Assembly: GCA_905205665.1 (NCBI GenBank)
Contig: CAJLEF010000001.1
Coordinates: 103,187-167,186 of the forward strand
Direction: 5' to 3'
DNA: 64,000 nt
Origin: an uncultured Bacillota bacterium
GTDB taxonomy: Bacteria; Bacillota_I; Bacilli_A; RF39; UBA660
In this document: positions 51,701-58,403 of the stretch, one piece after another
Position numbering within the stretch: position 1 is the stretch's first letter
Layout of the letters: the number at the start of each line of letters is the position of its first letter
Position numbers and translations under genes: made by a program
Notes under the pieces: model-generated
Database searches by the model: none
Told to the model about the DNA's origin: nothing
What the model saw: only the letters and a program-made list of their open reading frames with translations

Positions 51701-52487
51701 AGCGACTATCTCTGAAATTAACGGTAAAGTTACTGTTATTACAGAAGATAATGGTAAACATAAAATTGTCGTGGAAAATGATGTTGAAGCTCGTGAACAT
51801 GTTACAAACTACAACATGAAAGTTCGTGTTAATGTAGGCGATGTGGTTAAAGCAGGTGATAAATTAACCGAAGGTGTTATTTCACCTAAAGAATTACTTG
51901 CTGTTACAAACCCAATCACAGCCCAAGAATATATCTTAAAAGAAATTCAAAGCGTTTACAAATTACAAGGTGTTGACGTTAATGATAAACACATTGAAAT
52001 TATTGTTAAACGTATGATTAATAAAGTAAGAATTGTCGATCCAGGCGATACGGATTTAGTAGAAGGTTTAAGTGTATCTTTAAAAGAATTTACAGATGCG
52101 AACAAACCAGTTATCTTAAGAGGTGGCGTTCCTGCCAAAGGAAGACCAATCATGCTTGGTATCACAAAGAGTTCTTTACAAACTGATTCATTCTTATCAG
52201 CAGCATCTTTCCAAGAGACAACTCGTGTCTTAACGGAAGCTGCTATTAAAGGCTCAACAGATTACTTAAGAGGCTTAAAAGAAAATGTTATTATTGGTAA
52301 ACTTATTCCAGCTGGAACAGGTGCTAAAGAATATAGTGACATTGAACTTGAACTTCAAAAACAATTTATGGATGATGAAGCAAGTGAAGTCTTAGAAGAA
52401 AATCTTATGAGTGATGATATGGGTGATGAAGTATCCGTTCCAAGTGAAGAAATTATTAATGAAGCAGAAGAAAGTACAGAAGAATAA
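48786..52487 (+). CDS. rpoC: RNA polymerase beta-prime subunit
   Basis: A 1233-residue beta-prime subunit with its N-terminal zinc finger (CSCGKY...CDRCGV), the catalytic NADFDGDQMAVH metal site, the trigger-loop region (LAGMRGLMAKPDGSTIEIP) and the second zinc site near CKTQNGVCQKC. An acidic tail (DDEASEVLEENLMSDD) ends it. A terminator overlaps the stop. Confidence 0.99.
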   Translation: MIEVNNFKGLKIGLASPEQIRSWSYGEVKKPETINYRTLKPERDGLFCEKIFGPTKDYECSCGKYKRLRYKNVVCDRCGVEVTKSKVRRERMGHIELASPCSHIWFFKGVPSKMGLVLDMSPRDLEEVLYFVSYVVLDPGSAPLGKKQTLSDKEYRAYYEKYGNSFKVGMGAEAIKTLLKEVDIDKEVASLRAELESATGQKRIRLVKRLDCLVAFQESGNRPEWMILDVIPVIPPDLRPMIQLDGGRFATSDLNDLYRRIINRNNRLKKLLELGAPTIIVQNEKRMLQEAVDSLFDNGRRGRSVSGAGNRPLKSLSSMLKGKQGRFRQNLLGKRVDYSGRSVIVVGPNLKMYQCGIPKDMALELFKPHVINGLVERGLAHNIKGAKKLIDTKNDCVWDVVEDVITEHPVMLNRAPTLHRLGIQAFEPKLVGGKAIRLHPLVCTGFNADFDGDQMAVHVPLSEEAKAEARLLMLGAQNILNPKDGKPIVTPSQDMVLGNCYITQEKAGEEHEGKVYKDPDEVEMAYARHEITLHTRIALPVKSFKHKLFTEEQMDKYLVTTCGKIKFNNILPDSYPFISEATKENIEGITPNKFFLEMGTNIPEAIKAMPLTKPFVKKDLSKIIAQVFKRYHTTETSIFLDKLKDLGFKYSTIAGITVSADDIIPSKQKGQIIEESKALVDKVNKQFKRGMITDEERYNTVIDIWNKANDKIKAELKEMADGDYDNPLFMMMNSGARGSLSNFAQLAGMRGLMAKPDGSTIEIPVMSNFSEGLTVSEFFLSSHGSRKGNVDTALRTADSGYLTRRLVEVVQDIIVKEHDCGSIQGVEVKDLLNDKDGSVIESLAERILGRYSAQKIINPETKEVICEKGALITENMVKKITAAGIKSVEIRSILTCKTQNGVCQKCYGLNLATGNLVETGEAVGIMAAQSIGEPGTQLTMRTFHSGGVAGDDITQGLPRVEELFEARNPKGKATISEINGKVTVITEDNGKHKIVVENDVEAREHVTNYNMKVRVNVGDVVKAGDKLTEGVISPKELLAVTNPITAQEYILKEIQSVYKLQGVDVNDKHIEIIVKRMINKVRIVDPGDTDLVEGLSVSLKEFTDANKPVILRGGVPAKGRPIMLGITKSSLQTDSFLSAASFQETTRVLTEAAIKGSTDYLRGLKENVIIGKLIPAGTGAKEYSDIELELQKQFMDDEASEVLEENLMSDDMGDEVSVPSEEIINEAEESTEE

Positions 52488-52503
52488 ACCTGTACTTTTT
52501 TTC
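52473..52503 (+). terminator. Terminator of rpoBC
   Basis: AGTACAG / CTGTACT stem followed by T7. Confidence 0.87.
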
Positions 52504-52564
52504 TTTGTTAATTTGTAATAACTAGAGTTTAAAAAAATACATTAGTAGGGGAGGTATCATTTTT

Positions 52565-53098
52565 ATGAAAACACCCTTGCTTTATCAGTTAAGTGAGTTT
52601 GACTGTGGACCCATTACTCTTTATAATGCTTTAAAATATTTATTTGATCGAGACGAAATATCTTATGAAGTTATTAAAGAAATAATGAATATTACTTTAG
52701 ATAAAAAAGAAAAAGGAACGAGTAAAGAAGCTATGAAAAAATCTTCGCTTTCTTTAAAAAAGTATTTACCCTTAAATGTTTTAATTTATGAGGGGAATGC
52801 GGTTACACCAGAAATAATTAGAGAAAATAATGATCCTAAGACAGTCTTTATTTTAAGAACTAAACTTTGCTGTGAACATTATGTTTTAATTACAAACTTT
52901 AAGAAAAATTATTATTTATGGGATCCTTATTATCTAAATTATAAAATTTATCAAAAGAAAGAAGTAAAAATTTATTTAAATAAACCTTTATATAATCGTG
53001 TGATTTCTAAAGATTATTTTGAAAGTTTCTCATTTACTGATTTTACTTTGGGACCCCTTTCTAAAAGACAATTAATTATATTTAAAAGGCAAGACTAA
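52565..53098 (+). CDS. Peptidase C39-like (papain-fold) protein, stand-alone
   Basis: A 177-residue protein with YQLSEFDCGPITLYNALKYL at residues 5-24, the Gln-Asp-Cys-Gly motif of C39 double-glycine leader peptidases and BtrH-like proteins. The expected His is in CCEHYVLITNF and the Asp in LWDPYYLN, so the catalytic triad is complete. There is no membrane or ATPase domain, unlike bacteriocin exporters. It could be a free cysteine peptidase or acyltransferase-like enzyme of unknown substrate. SD GGGGAGG lies upstream. Confidence 0.78.
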   Translation: MKTPLLYQLSEFDCGPITLYNALKYLFDRDEISYEVIKEIMNITLDKKEKGTSKEAMKKSSLSLKKYLPLNVLIYEGNAVTPEIIRENNDPKTVFILRTKLCCEHYVLITNFKKNYYLWDPYYLNYKIYQKKEVKIYLNKPLYNRVISKDYFESFSFTDFTLGPLSKRQLIIFKRQD

Positions 53099-53131
53099 CT
53101 TGTTTTTTATTTGAAACAAGTTGCTAAAATG

Positions 53132-53150
53132 TGCGAAGATGTGCTATAGT
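53132..53150 (+). repeat. Degenerate copy of the ATPase-promoter repeat
   Basis: TGCGAAGATGTGCTATAGT matches TGCAAAAGTGTGATATAGT at 56941 in 15 of 19 positions, and includes the -10 (TATAGT, 53145-53150) of the 53222 gene. A weak relation; may be chance. Confidence 0.3.
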
Positions 53151-53167
53151 TATAAAGTAATAATAAA

Positions 53168-53200
53168 GGCAGTTTAAAATACGTGTTATGTTACATACTA
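53168..53200 (+). promoter_or_regulatory. Shared 5' leader element, copy 2
   Basis: GGCAGTTTAAAAT (53168-53180) and GTTACATACTA (53190-53200), identical to the blocks at 24896-24928, upstream of the surface gene at 53222. Confidence 0.5.
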
Positions 53201-53221
53201 ATCTTAAGGAAGTATAAGAAG

Positions 53222-55204
53222 ATGAATAAAAAGAAGAAGATTGTTTTAACTATTGTAATATTATTAGTAACAATTACGGTTATAGGTGTTTCCTATGCTT
53301 ATTGGATTTTGTCATTTTCCAGTGTCAATCCTAATAAAGTAGCTACGAGTTGTTTGAGCTTATCTTTAACCAATGAAAAAAATGACATCAATCTTACCAA
53401 GGCCTATCCTATATCTGATGCCGAAGGTAAAAAATTAACCCCGTATAGTTTTACTATCACGAATACTTGTGATTTATTTTTAGGTTATACCGTTAATTTA
53501 GAAGTTTTAAATGAATCCACAATGCCTTATAAATATATTAAAGCCATGGTAAACAATGAAGCTATCACCAATTTAAATGCTTTAGAAGACAACACGACCA
53601 CTTTAGATAATGCTTCCACCTCTAAAATACTTGCCAAAGGAACACTTGGAACCGATGATAGTGCCGATTACAATATAAGACTATGGATGGATGAAGATGT
53701 GACAGTAAATGATACGGACTCTATGAATACCACCTTTTTATCAAAAGTAACTATAGGAGCCCAAAGAAGTACTTATATTCCATCAGAACAAGGCTATACA
53801 ACCTTAGCTGATGCCATACTAGCAAACGAATATCAAACAACCCCAGAAATATCTAAACAAAAAATAGCTGCTAAACAAACAGTTGATTTTAGTAAGACAT
53901 CCCCAATTCTTATTTGGAATGAAAATAAAGACACAAGTCTAAGTAGTCCATCATCAATAATGCCTCACCCCGATTTAGTTGCTTTAAAAGACACAGATGC
54001 AAGATTTAAAAACTTGTCTGCCTCAGACGTTTTACTTCCAATAGGCTCTAGTTATACCTTTAATTCTGAGACAGGAAAATATACTATTACAAATGTTCAA
54101 CAAGTAGATCCAACTAAGTTAACATATGGTGGGGCTACGAAGTATTATTTCTGTGGTGCTGGATATAGCACAAGTTCTGCTGATGTTATATCAATAAGGA
54201 AAAATACCTCAGGATGTTTAAGTATTTACGAAATCACAGGTGCCAGTATTACTGATGGTACAGCAACTGGTGCTGGCGGAACTTCTTTCAAAACGAGAAG
54301 ATATAATTTAAAAGGTTATTTAATGAACCAAACAGAACGAGAAAGTGATGAATCAGATAAAGGACTTTACCAAATGCCAGATGCTGATGGTATAAGTTAT
54401 TACTATCGTGGTTCCGTAAATAACAACTATGTAAAATATGCTGGCGCTTATTGGCGAATCATTCGTATCAATGGTGATGGCAGCGTTAGACTTTTATATG
54501 CAGGAACGACACCTAACGCCAGTGGCTCTGGTTTAAATATAAAATCAGCTGCCTTTAATAGTAAAAGAGATAACCCAGCTTATGTAGGATACATGTATGG
54601 GAGCACTTTAAATACAAGTTATGAAAAAACAAATGCCAATGAAAACGAAAGCAATATCAAAAAAGAATTAGACAATTGGTATAAAACTCATATTTTAGGA
54701 ACGAGCAATGAATCAGTCATCGCTGATGCCGGTTTCTGTAATGATAGAAGTATAGATTCGGGAAATGGATATTCTACAACAGGTTCTACGACAACTTATG
54801 GACCTTATCGTAGATATTATTATACAAAACAACCAACTTTAAAATGTGCTCAAACCAACGATTTATTTACCTTAAGTACAAATACTAAAGGAAATAAAGC
54901 CTTAACTTATCCGATTGGCTTAATTACAGTCGATGAATTAATGCTTTCAGGGTATGCCGATGGTTATATTAATAAATCTGCTTATACATACAGTACAAGT
55001 CATTATTGGACTTTGTCTCCGTGGAATTTCAATGTCTCGAATACGGCGGCTTCTGAGTTCATCTTGTATAGCGCAGGCTATCCTGACGCCAACTGGGTGA
55101 TCGTCGGCTATGGTGTTCGCGCAGTTGTCAATCTCTCATCTGATGCTCAGATAAGCGGAGGAATTGGCACGGCGAATAGTCCTTTTGAGATTGTAACCAA
55201 TTAG
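53222..55204 (+). CDS. Surface protein with TasA-like N domain (paralog 4) and C-terminal composition switch
   Basis: A 660-residue exported protein. The N-terminus has a leader with GVSYAYWILSF, then the same beta domain as paralogs 1 and 5 (KKLTPYSFTITNTCD). The C-terminal family domain carries YYYRGSVNNNYVKYAGAYWR, RINGDGSVRLLYAGT, a Cys pair (FCNDRS) and ends GVRAVVNLSSDAQISGG. From 55010 codon use changes sharply: of the next 42 codons 15 are NNC, and G+C is about 51% by hand count against about 35% nearby. This is the likely variable region. Start 53222 has AAGGA upstream. Confidence 0.75.
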   Translation: MNKKKKIVLTIVILLVTITVIGVSYAYWILSFSSVNPNKVATSCLSLSLTNEKNDINLTKAYPISDAEGKKLTPYSFTITNTCDLFLGYTVNLEVLNESTMPYKYIKAMVNNEAITNLNALEDNTTTLDNASTSKILAKGTLGTDDSADYNIRLWMDEDVTVNDTDSMNTTFLSKVTIGAQRSTYIPSEQGYTTLADAILANEYQTTPEISKQKIAAKQTVDFSKTSPILIWNENKDTSLSSPSSIMPHPDLVALKDTDARFKNLSASDVLLPIGSSYTFNSETGKYTITNVQQVDPTKLTYGGATKYYFCGAGYSTSSADVISIRKNTSGCLSIYEITGASITDGTATGAGGTSFKTRRYNLKGYLMNQTERESDESDKGLYQMPDADGISYYYRGSVNNNYVKYAGAYWRIIRINGDGSVRLLYAGTTPNASGSGLNIKSAAFNSKRDNPAYVGYMYGSTLNTSYEKTNANENESNIKKELDNWYKTHILGTSNESVIADAGFCNDRSIDSGNGYSTTGSTTTYGPYRRYYYTKQPTLKCAQTNDLFTLSTNTKGNKALTYPIGLITVDELMLSGYADGYINKSAYTYSTSHYWTLSPWNFNVSNTAASEFILYSAGYPDANWVIVGYGVRAVVNLSSDAQISGGIGTANSPFEIVTN

Positions 55205-55236
55205 TTTTATTTTTTATTCGATGAAAGGGTAGTAAA

Positions 55237-56850
55237 ATGAAAAAGAAAAAAGTATTAATAATTATTATTATAAGTGTTCTATTAATATTAAGTATAGTGG
55301 GTATTTCTTATGCTTTATGGACTTTAAATTTAACTCAAACAGGTGAAAATGATATTGCCTCTACTTGTTTTAATATTAGTTTTACAGAAAAAGATAACAT
55401 AAGTTTACAAAAAAGTTATCCATTATATGATGCAGATGGTAAAAAATTAACACCATATGAATTTACCATAACAAATAACTGTGATTCTTATGCTTCTTAC
55501 GCTGTTAATTTAGAAGTTTTAAATACTACAACATTAACAAATAATGACGCAATTAAAGTTATGTTTTCTAAAAAAGAAAATAATGTAGAAAATGAATTAA
55601 AACTAGATTTGTTATCTAATTATGAAACAACTTCTAAAACACTTAATAACGCAACAAGTGCTTTTAAACTAACAGCAGGATACTTAGATGCTAAAGAAAG
55701 TAGAACTTATGATTTAAGAGTATGGTTAGATGAAAATGTAACAACTGAAACAGTAAATATTCAAAATACAACCTTTAATTCTAAAGTAGTTGTGACAGCA
55801 AGTTATATAGAAGAAATACCTGTCGCAGGCAAAGATGTCTTAAGCTATGTTAAAGAAAATGCTGATTCTTCTTCAACAGATGTTATTACTGTTCCAGGTA
55901 TTTCAAACGATAGTTGTACATATACTTTAGCCTATGATGGAACCAGTGATAACAATTTAAGATATGTTGGAAAAAATCCTTGTAATTATGTCAAAATAGA
56001 TAATGAGTACTGGCGTATTATAGGTGTTATGAATAATATAGATGATGGTACAGTTAAAAGAGAATCAAGAATAAAGTTAATAAGAGATGAATCAATAGGA
56101 AGATATTCATGGGACTCTTCAGAGTCATCAGTAAATAGTGGTTATGGAGTTAATGAATGGAGTCAAGCTGATTTAATGAAACTTTTAAATCCAGGGTATG
56201 AAAGTGAAAGCATCGGAGGTTCCTTGTACTATAATAACAGTTCTGGAAATTGCTATTCTAGTGGTAATAATGGAACAGAAGCCTGTGATTTTACTACAAC
56301 TGGCTTAAAAACAAATTTAAAAAATTTAGTTGGAAACACTTTATGGCATACGGGTACAAATGGCACAAGTGGTTATAATACTGCAAGTAATGGTCTAGTC
56401 AGTCATTTCTATAATTACGAAAGAAGTAGCAATAATGGAAAAATATGCACGTCAGGCACATATTGTAATGATACGGTAACGAGAACAACGACATGGAATG
56501 GCAAAATAGGTTTAATGTATCCAAGTGATTACGGTTACGCCACGAGTGGCGGAAGTACAAGTAATCGAACAAGTTGTTTAAATAGCGAATTATATAACTG
56601 GGATAGTGCAAGTGATTGCTATAATAATGATTGGCTTTATAATTCAAGCAATTGGCAATGGACAGTTTCTTCGCTCGCATACTCTTTACGTGCTGACACT
56701 ATATTCGATGTCAACCACTCTGGCCGTGTCTACGACAACTATGCGTACGATGCTGGTCTGGTTCGTCCTTCAGTTTATTTAAAATCTTCTGTTGCAATTG
56801 TTAGTGGTAATGGTTCTAAAGAAAGTCCATACGAGTTATTAGGGGATTAA
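55237..56850 (+). CDS. Surface protein with TasA-like N domain (paralog 5) with variable-region-like C segment
   Basis: A 537-residue exported protein, 33 bases after paralog 4. The leader ends GISYALWTLNL, then the TasA-like domain, then WRIIGVMNNIDDGT, WSQADLMKLLNPGYE and PSDYGYATSG as in paralog 1. Between WQW (56653-56661) and VRPSVYL (from 56761) the sequence has no counterpart in paralog 1, uses 13 NNC codons in 34 (56668-56769), and is about 49% G+C. On both sides paralogs 1 and 5 align closely. Candidate hypervariable ligand-binding surface. Confidence 0.75.
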   Translation: MKKKKVLIIIIISVLLILSIVGISYALWTLNLTQTGENDIASTCFNISFTEKDNISLQKSYPLYDADGKKLTPYEFTITNNCDSYASYAVNLEVLNTTTLTNNDAIKVMFSKKENNVENELKLDLLSNYETTSKTLNNATSAFKLTAGYLDAKESRTYDLRVWLDENVTTETVNIQNTTFNSKVVVTASYIEEIPVAGKDVLSYVKENADSSSTDVITVPGISNDSCTYTLAYDGTSDNNLRYVGKNPCNYVKIDNEYWRIIGVMNNIDDGTVKRESRIKLIRDESIGRYSWDSSESSVNSGYGVNEWSQADLMKLLNPGYESESIGGSLYYNNSSGNCYSSGNNGTEACDFTTTGLKTNLKNLVGNTLWHTGTNGTSGYNTASNGLVSHFYNYERSSNNGKICTSGTYCNDTVTRTTTWNGKIGLMYPSDYGYATSGGSTSNRTSCLNSELYNWDSASDCYNNDWLYNSSNWQWTVSSLAYSLRADTIFDVNHSGRVYDNYAYDAGLVRPSVYLKSSVAIVSGNGSKESPYELLGD

Positions 56851-56876
56851 TACTATTATGTAATTTAAGTAAATAT

Positions 56877-56955
56877 TGCAAAAATGTGATAAATATGCCA
56901 AAAATCTTTGCAAAAGCGTGATAATTTCTTGAATATTTTATGCAAAAGTGTGATA
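56877..56955 (+). repeat. Three 15-bp direct repeats at 32-bp spacing (operator-like)
   Basis: TGCAAAAATGTGATA (56877), TGCAAAAGCGTGATA (56909) and TGCAAAAGTGTGATA (56941). The start-to-start distance is exactly 32 bases twice, about three helical turns. The third copy overlaps the -10 TATAGT (56954-56959; TTGAAT at 56929 as -35), suggesting a repressor or autoregulatory array upstream of the ATPase gene. Confidence 0.7.
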
Positions 56956-56980
56956 TAGTACTATTAGAGGAGATGGTACT

Positions 56981-58288
56981 ATGAGAAGATTTATAACTGA
57001 GAAGCTTATTCATTGGAAAAATAGTAAGGATAGAAAGCCACTGATTTTAAAAGGGGCTAGACAAGTAGGTAAAACATATATATTAAAAGAATTTGGTAAA
57101 AACAATTATGATAATGTCGCGTATTTTAATTTTGATCATGATGATGGTTTGGCAGAATTATTTTTAAACACCAAAGATCCCAGAAGAATTATTGAACAAT
57201 TATCTTTAGCAAATGGTAAAAAAATAAATCCAAATACAACATTGATAATATTTGATGAAATACAAGAGTGTCCTAATGCTCTAAATTCATTAAAATATTT
57301 TTGTGAAGAGGCTAGTGAATATCATGTTGCTTGTGCCGGTTCACTTTTAGGTATAAGACTTTCTAAAACGTCTTTTCCTGTTGGTAAAGTGGATTTTCTA
57401 GATTTATATCCTATGACTTTTAGTGAATTTTTAATTGCTGATGATTCTGAAAATCTAGTTGAAGTTATGAGACAAACAAAAGAGATAAAAGAAATTCCTA
57501 AATTATTTGAAGATAGGTTAATAGAAAAATTAAAAATTTATTATATTGTTGGTGGAATGCCTGAAGCTGTTTATAGTTGGGTTAATGATAAAGATATAGA
57601 AAAAGTTAATAAAATTCAAAAAAATATATTGGATTCTTATGAAAATGATTTTTCCAAACATACTGACGTAAATGAGGCAAATAAAATATCATTGATATGG
57701 AATGGAATACCATCACAGTTGGCTAAAGAAAATAAAAAATTTGTATATCAAGTGATTAAAGAAGGAGCACGTGCTAGAGAATATGAAGGGGCATTAAATT
57801 GGTTAAATGACGCTAATTTAATTTCTAAATGCTATTTAGTAAATAAGTGTGCTTTTCCTTTAAAGGCGTATTATGATTTGTCTGCCTATAAAATTTATAT
57901 GAACGACGTGGGATTACTTAGAAGAATGGCTAATTTGGACAGTAGAATTATTTTAGATGGTAATAGACTTTTTGAAGAATTTAAGGGTTCATTTACAGAA
58001 AATTATGTAGCTAATACATTAAATTATTTATTGGATGAATCTCCTAATTATTATACTTTTGATAGAAATGAGATTGATTTTGTAATCCAAGTAAATAATG
58101 AAATAATTCCTATAGAAGTAAAAGCAAATAAAAGTACTAATCATAATAGTTTAACAAAATATAATGCTCAAAATGATAATAAAATATCTTTTAGATTTTC
58201 TTTAAATAATTTAAATAAAGATGGGAAAATAATTAATATTCCTCTTTATTTTATAGAGTATATTAAAGATTTGAATTTAGATGAATAA
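56981..58288 (+). CDS. AAA_14/DUF4143 ATPase with C-terminal nuclease-like domain
   Basis: A 435-residue AAA+ protein of the family found widely in gut bacteria. Walker A is ILKGARQVGKTY (about residues 22-33), Walker B LIIFDEIQECPN, sensor CAGSLLGIRLS; the DUF4143 part includes YLPLKAYYDLSAYKIYMND-type sequence and a PD-(D/E)XK-like IDFVIQVNNEIIPIEVKANK. Function in the family is unknown. Three operator-like repeats precede it. A perfect terminator follows. Confidence 0.88.
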   Translation: MRRFITEKLIHWKNSKDRKPLILKGARQVGKTYILKEFGKNNYDNVAYFNFDHDDGLAELFLNTKDPRRIIEQLSLANGKKINPNTTLIIFDEIQECPNALNSLKYFCEEASEYHVACAGSLLGIRLSKTSFPVGKVDFLDLYPMTFSEFLIADDSENLVEVMRQTKEIKEIPKLFEDRLIEKLKIYYIVGGMPEAVYSWVNDKDIEKVNKIQKNILDSYENDFSKHTDVNEANKISLIWNGIPSQLAKENKKFVYQVIKEGARAREYEGALNWLNDANLISKCYLVNKCAFPLKAYYDLSAYKIYMNDVGLLRRMANLDSRIILDGNRLFEEFKGSFTENYVANTLNYLLDESPNYYTFDRNEIDFVIQVNNEIIPIEVKANKSTNHNSLTKYNAQNDNKISFRFSLNNLNKDGKIINIPLYFIEYIKDLNLDE

Positions 58289-58296
58289 TAAAATGT

Positions 58297-58325
58297 ATAT
58301 CTAACTTCGGTTAGATATCTTTTTA
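58297..58325 (+). terminator. Terminator after ATPase gene
   Basis: ATATCTAAC / GTTAGATAT perfect 9-bp stem with a TTCG tetraloop and a T run. Confidence 0.92.
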
Positions 58326-58334
58326 TAATAATCG

Positions 58335-58376
58335 TTAGCACTCTTTATTGACAAGTGCTAACGATTGAGGTATAAT
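58335..58376 (+). promoter_or_regulatory. CIRCE operator and promoter of clpB
   Basis: TTAGCACTC-N9-AAGTGCTAA (58335-58361), one mismatch from the CIRCE consensus TTAGCACTC-N9-GAGTGCTAA, inside a 13-bp perfect inverted repeat (AATCGTTAGCACT/AGTGCTAACGATT). The -35 TTGACA (58348-58353) lies within it, with a 17-base spacer to TATAAT (58371-58376). HrcA binding would block the promoter. Confidence 0.93.
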
Positions 58377-58403
58377 GGGGATGTTTAAAAAGGAGGGTTA
58401 AAT

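Noticed and set aside
45160..52487. Antisense ORFs inside rpoB/rpoC, ftsZ, infB and clpB
   Set aside because: Shadows of strongly conserved genes; no ribosome sites or recognisable products.
53222..56850. Complete diversity-generating retroelement in the window
   Set aside because: No reverse transcriptase ORF and no second near-copy of either variable segment was found on either strand; only candidate target regions remain.
56877..56955. CRISPR array
   Set aside because: Only three 15-bp repeats with 17-base gaps, overlapping a promoter; no cas genes. An operator array fits better.
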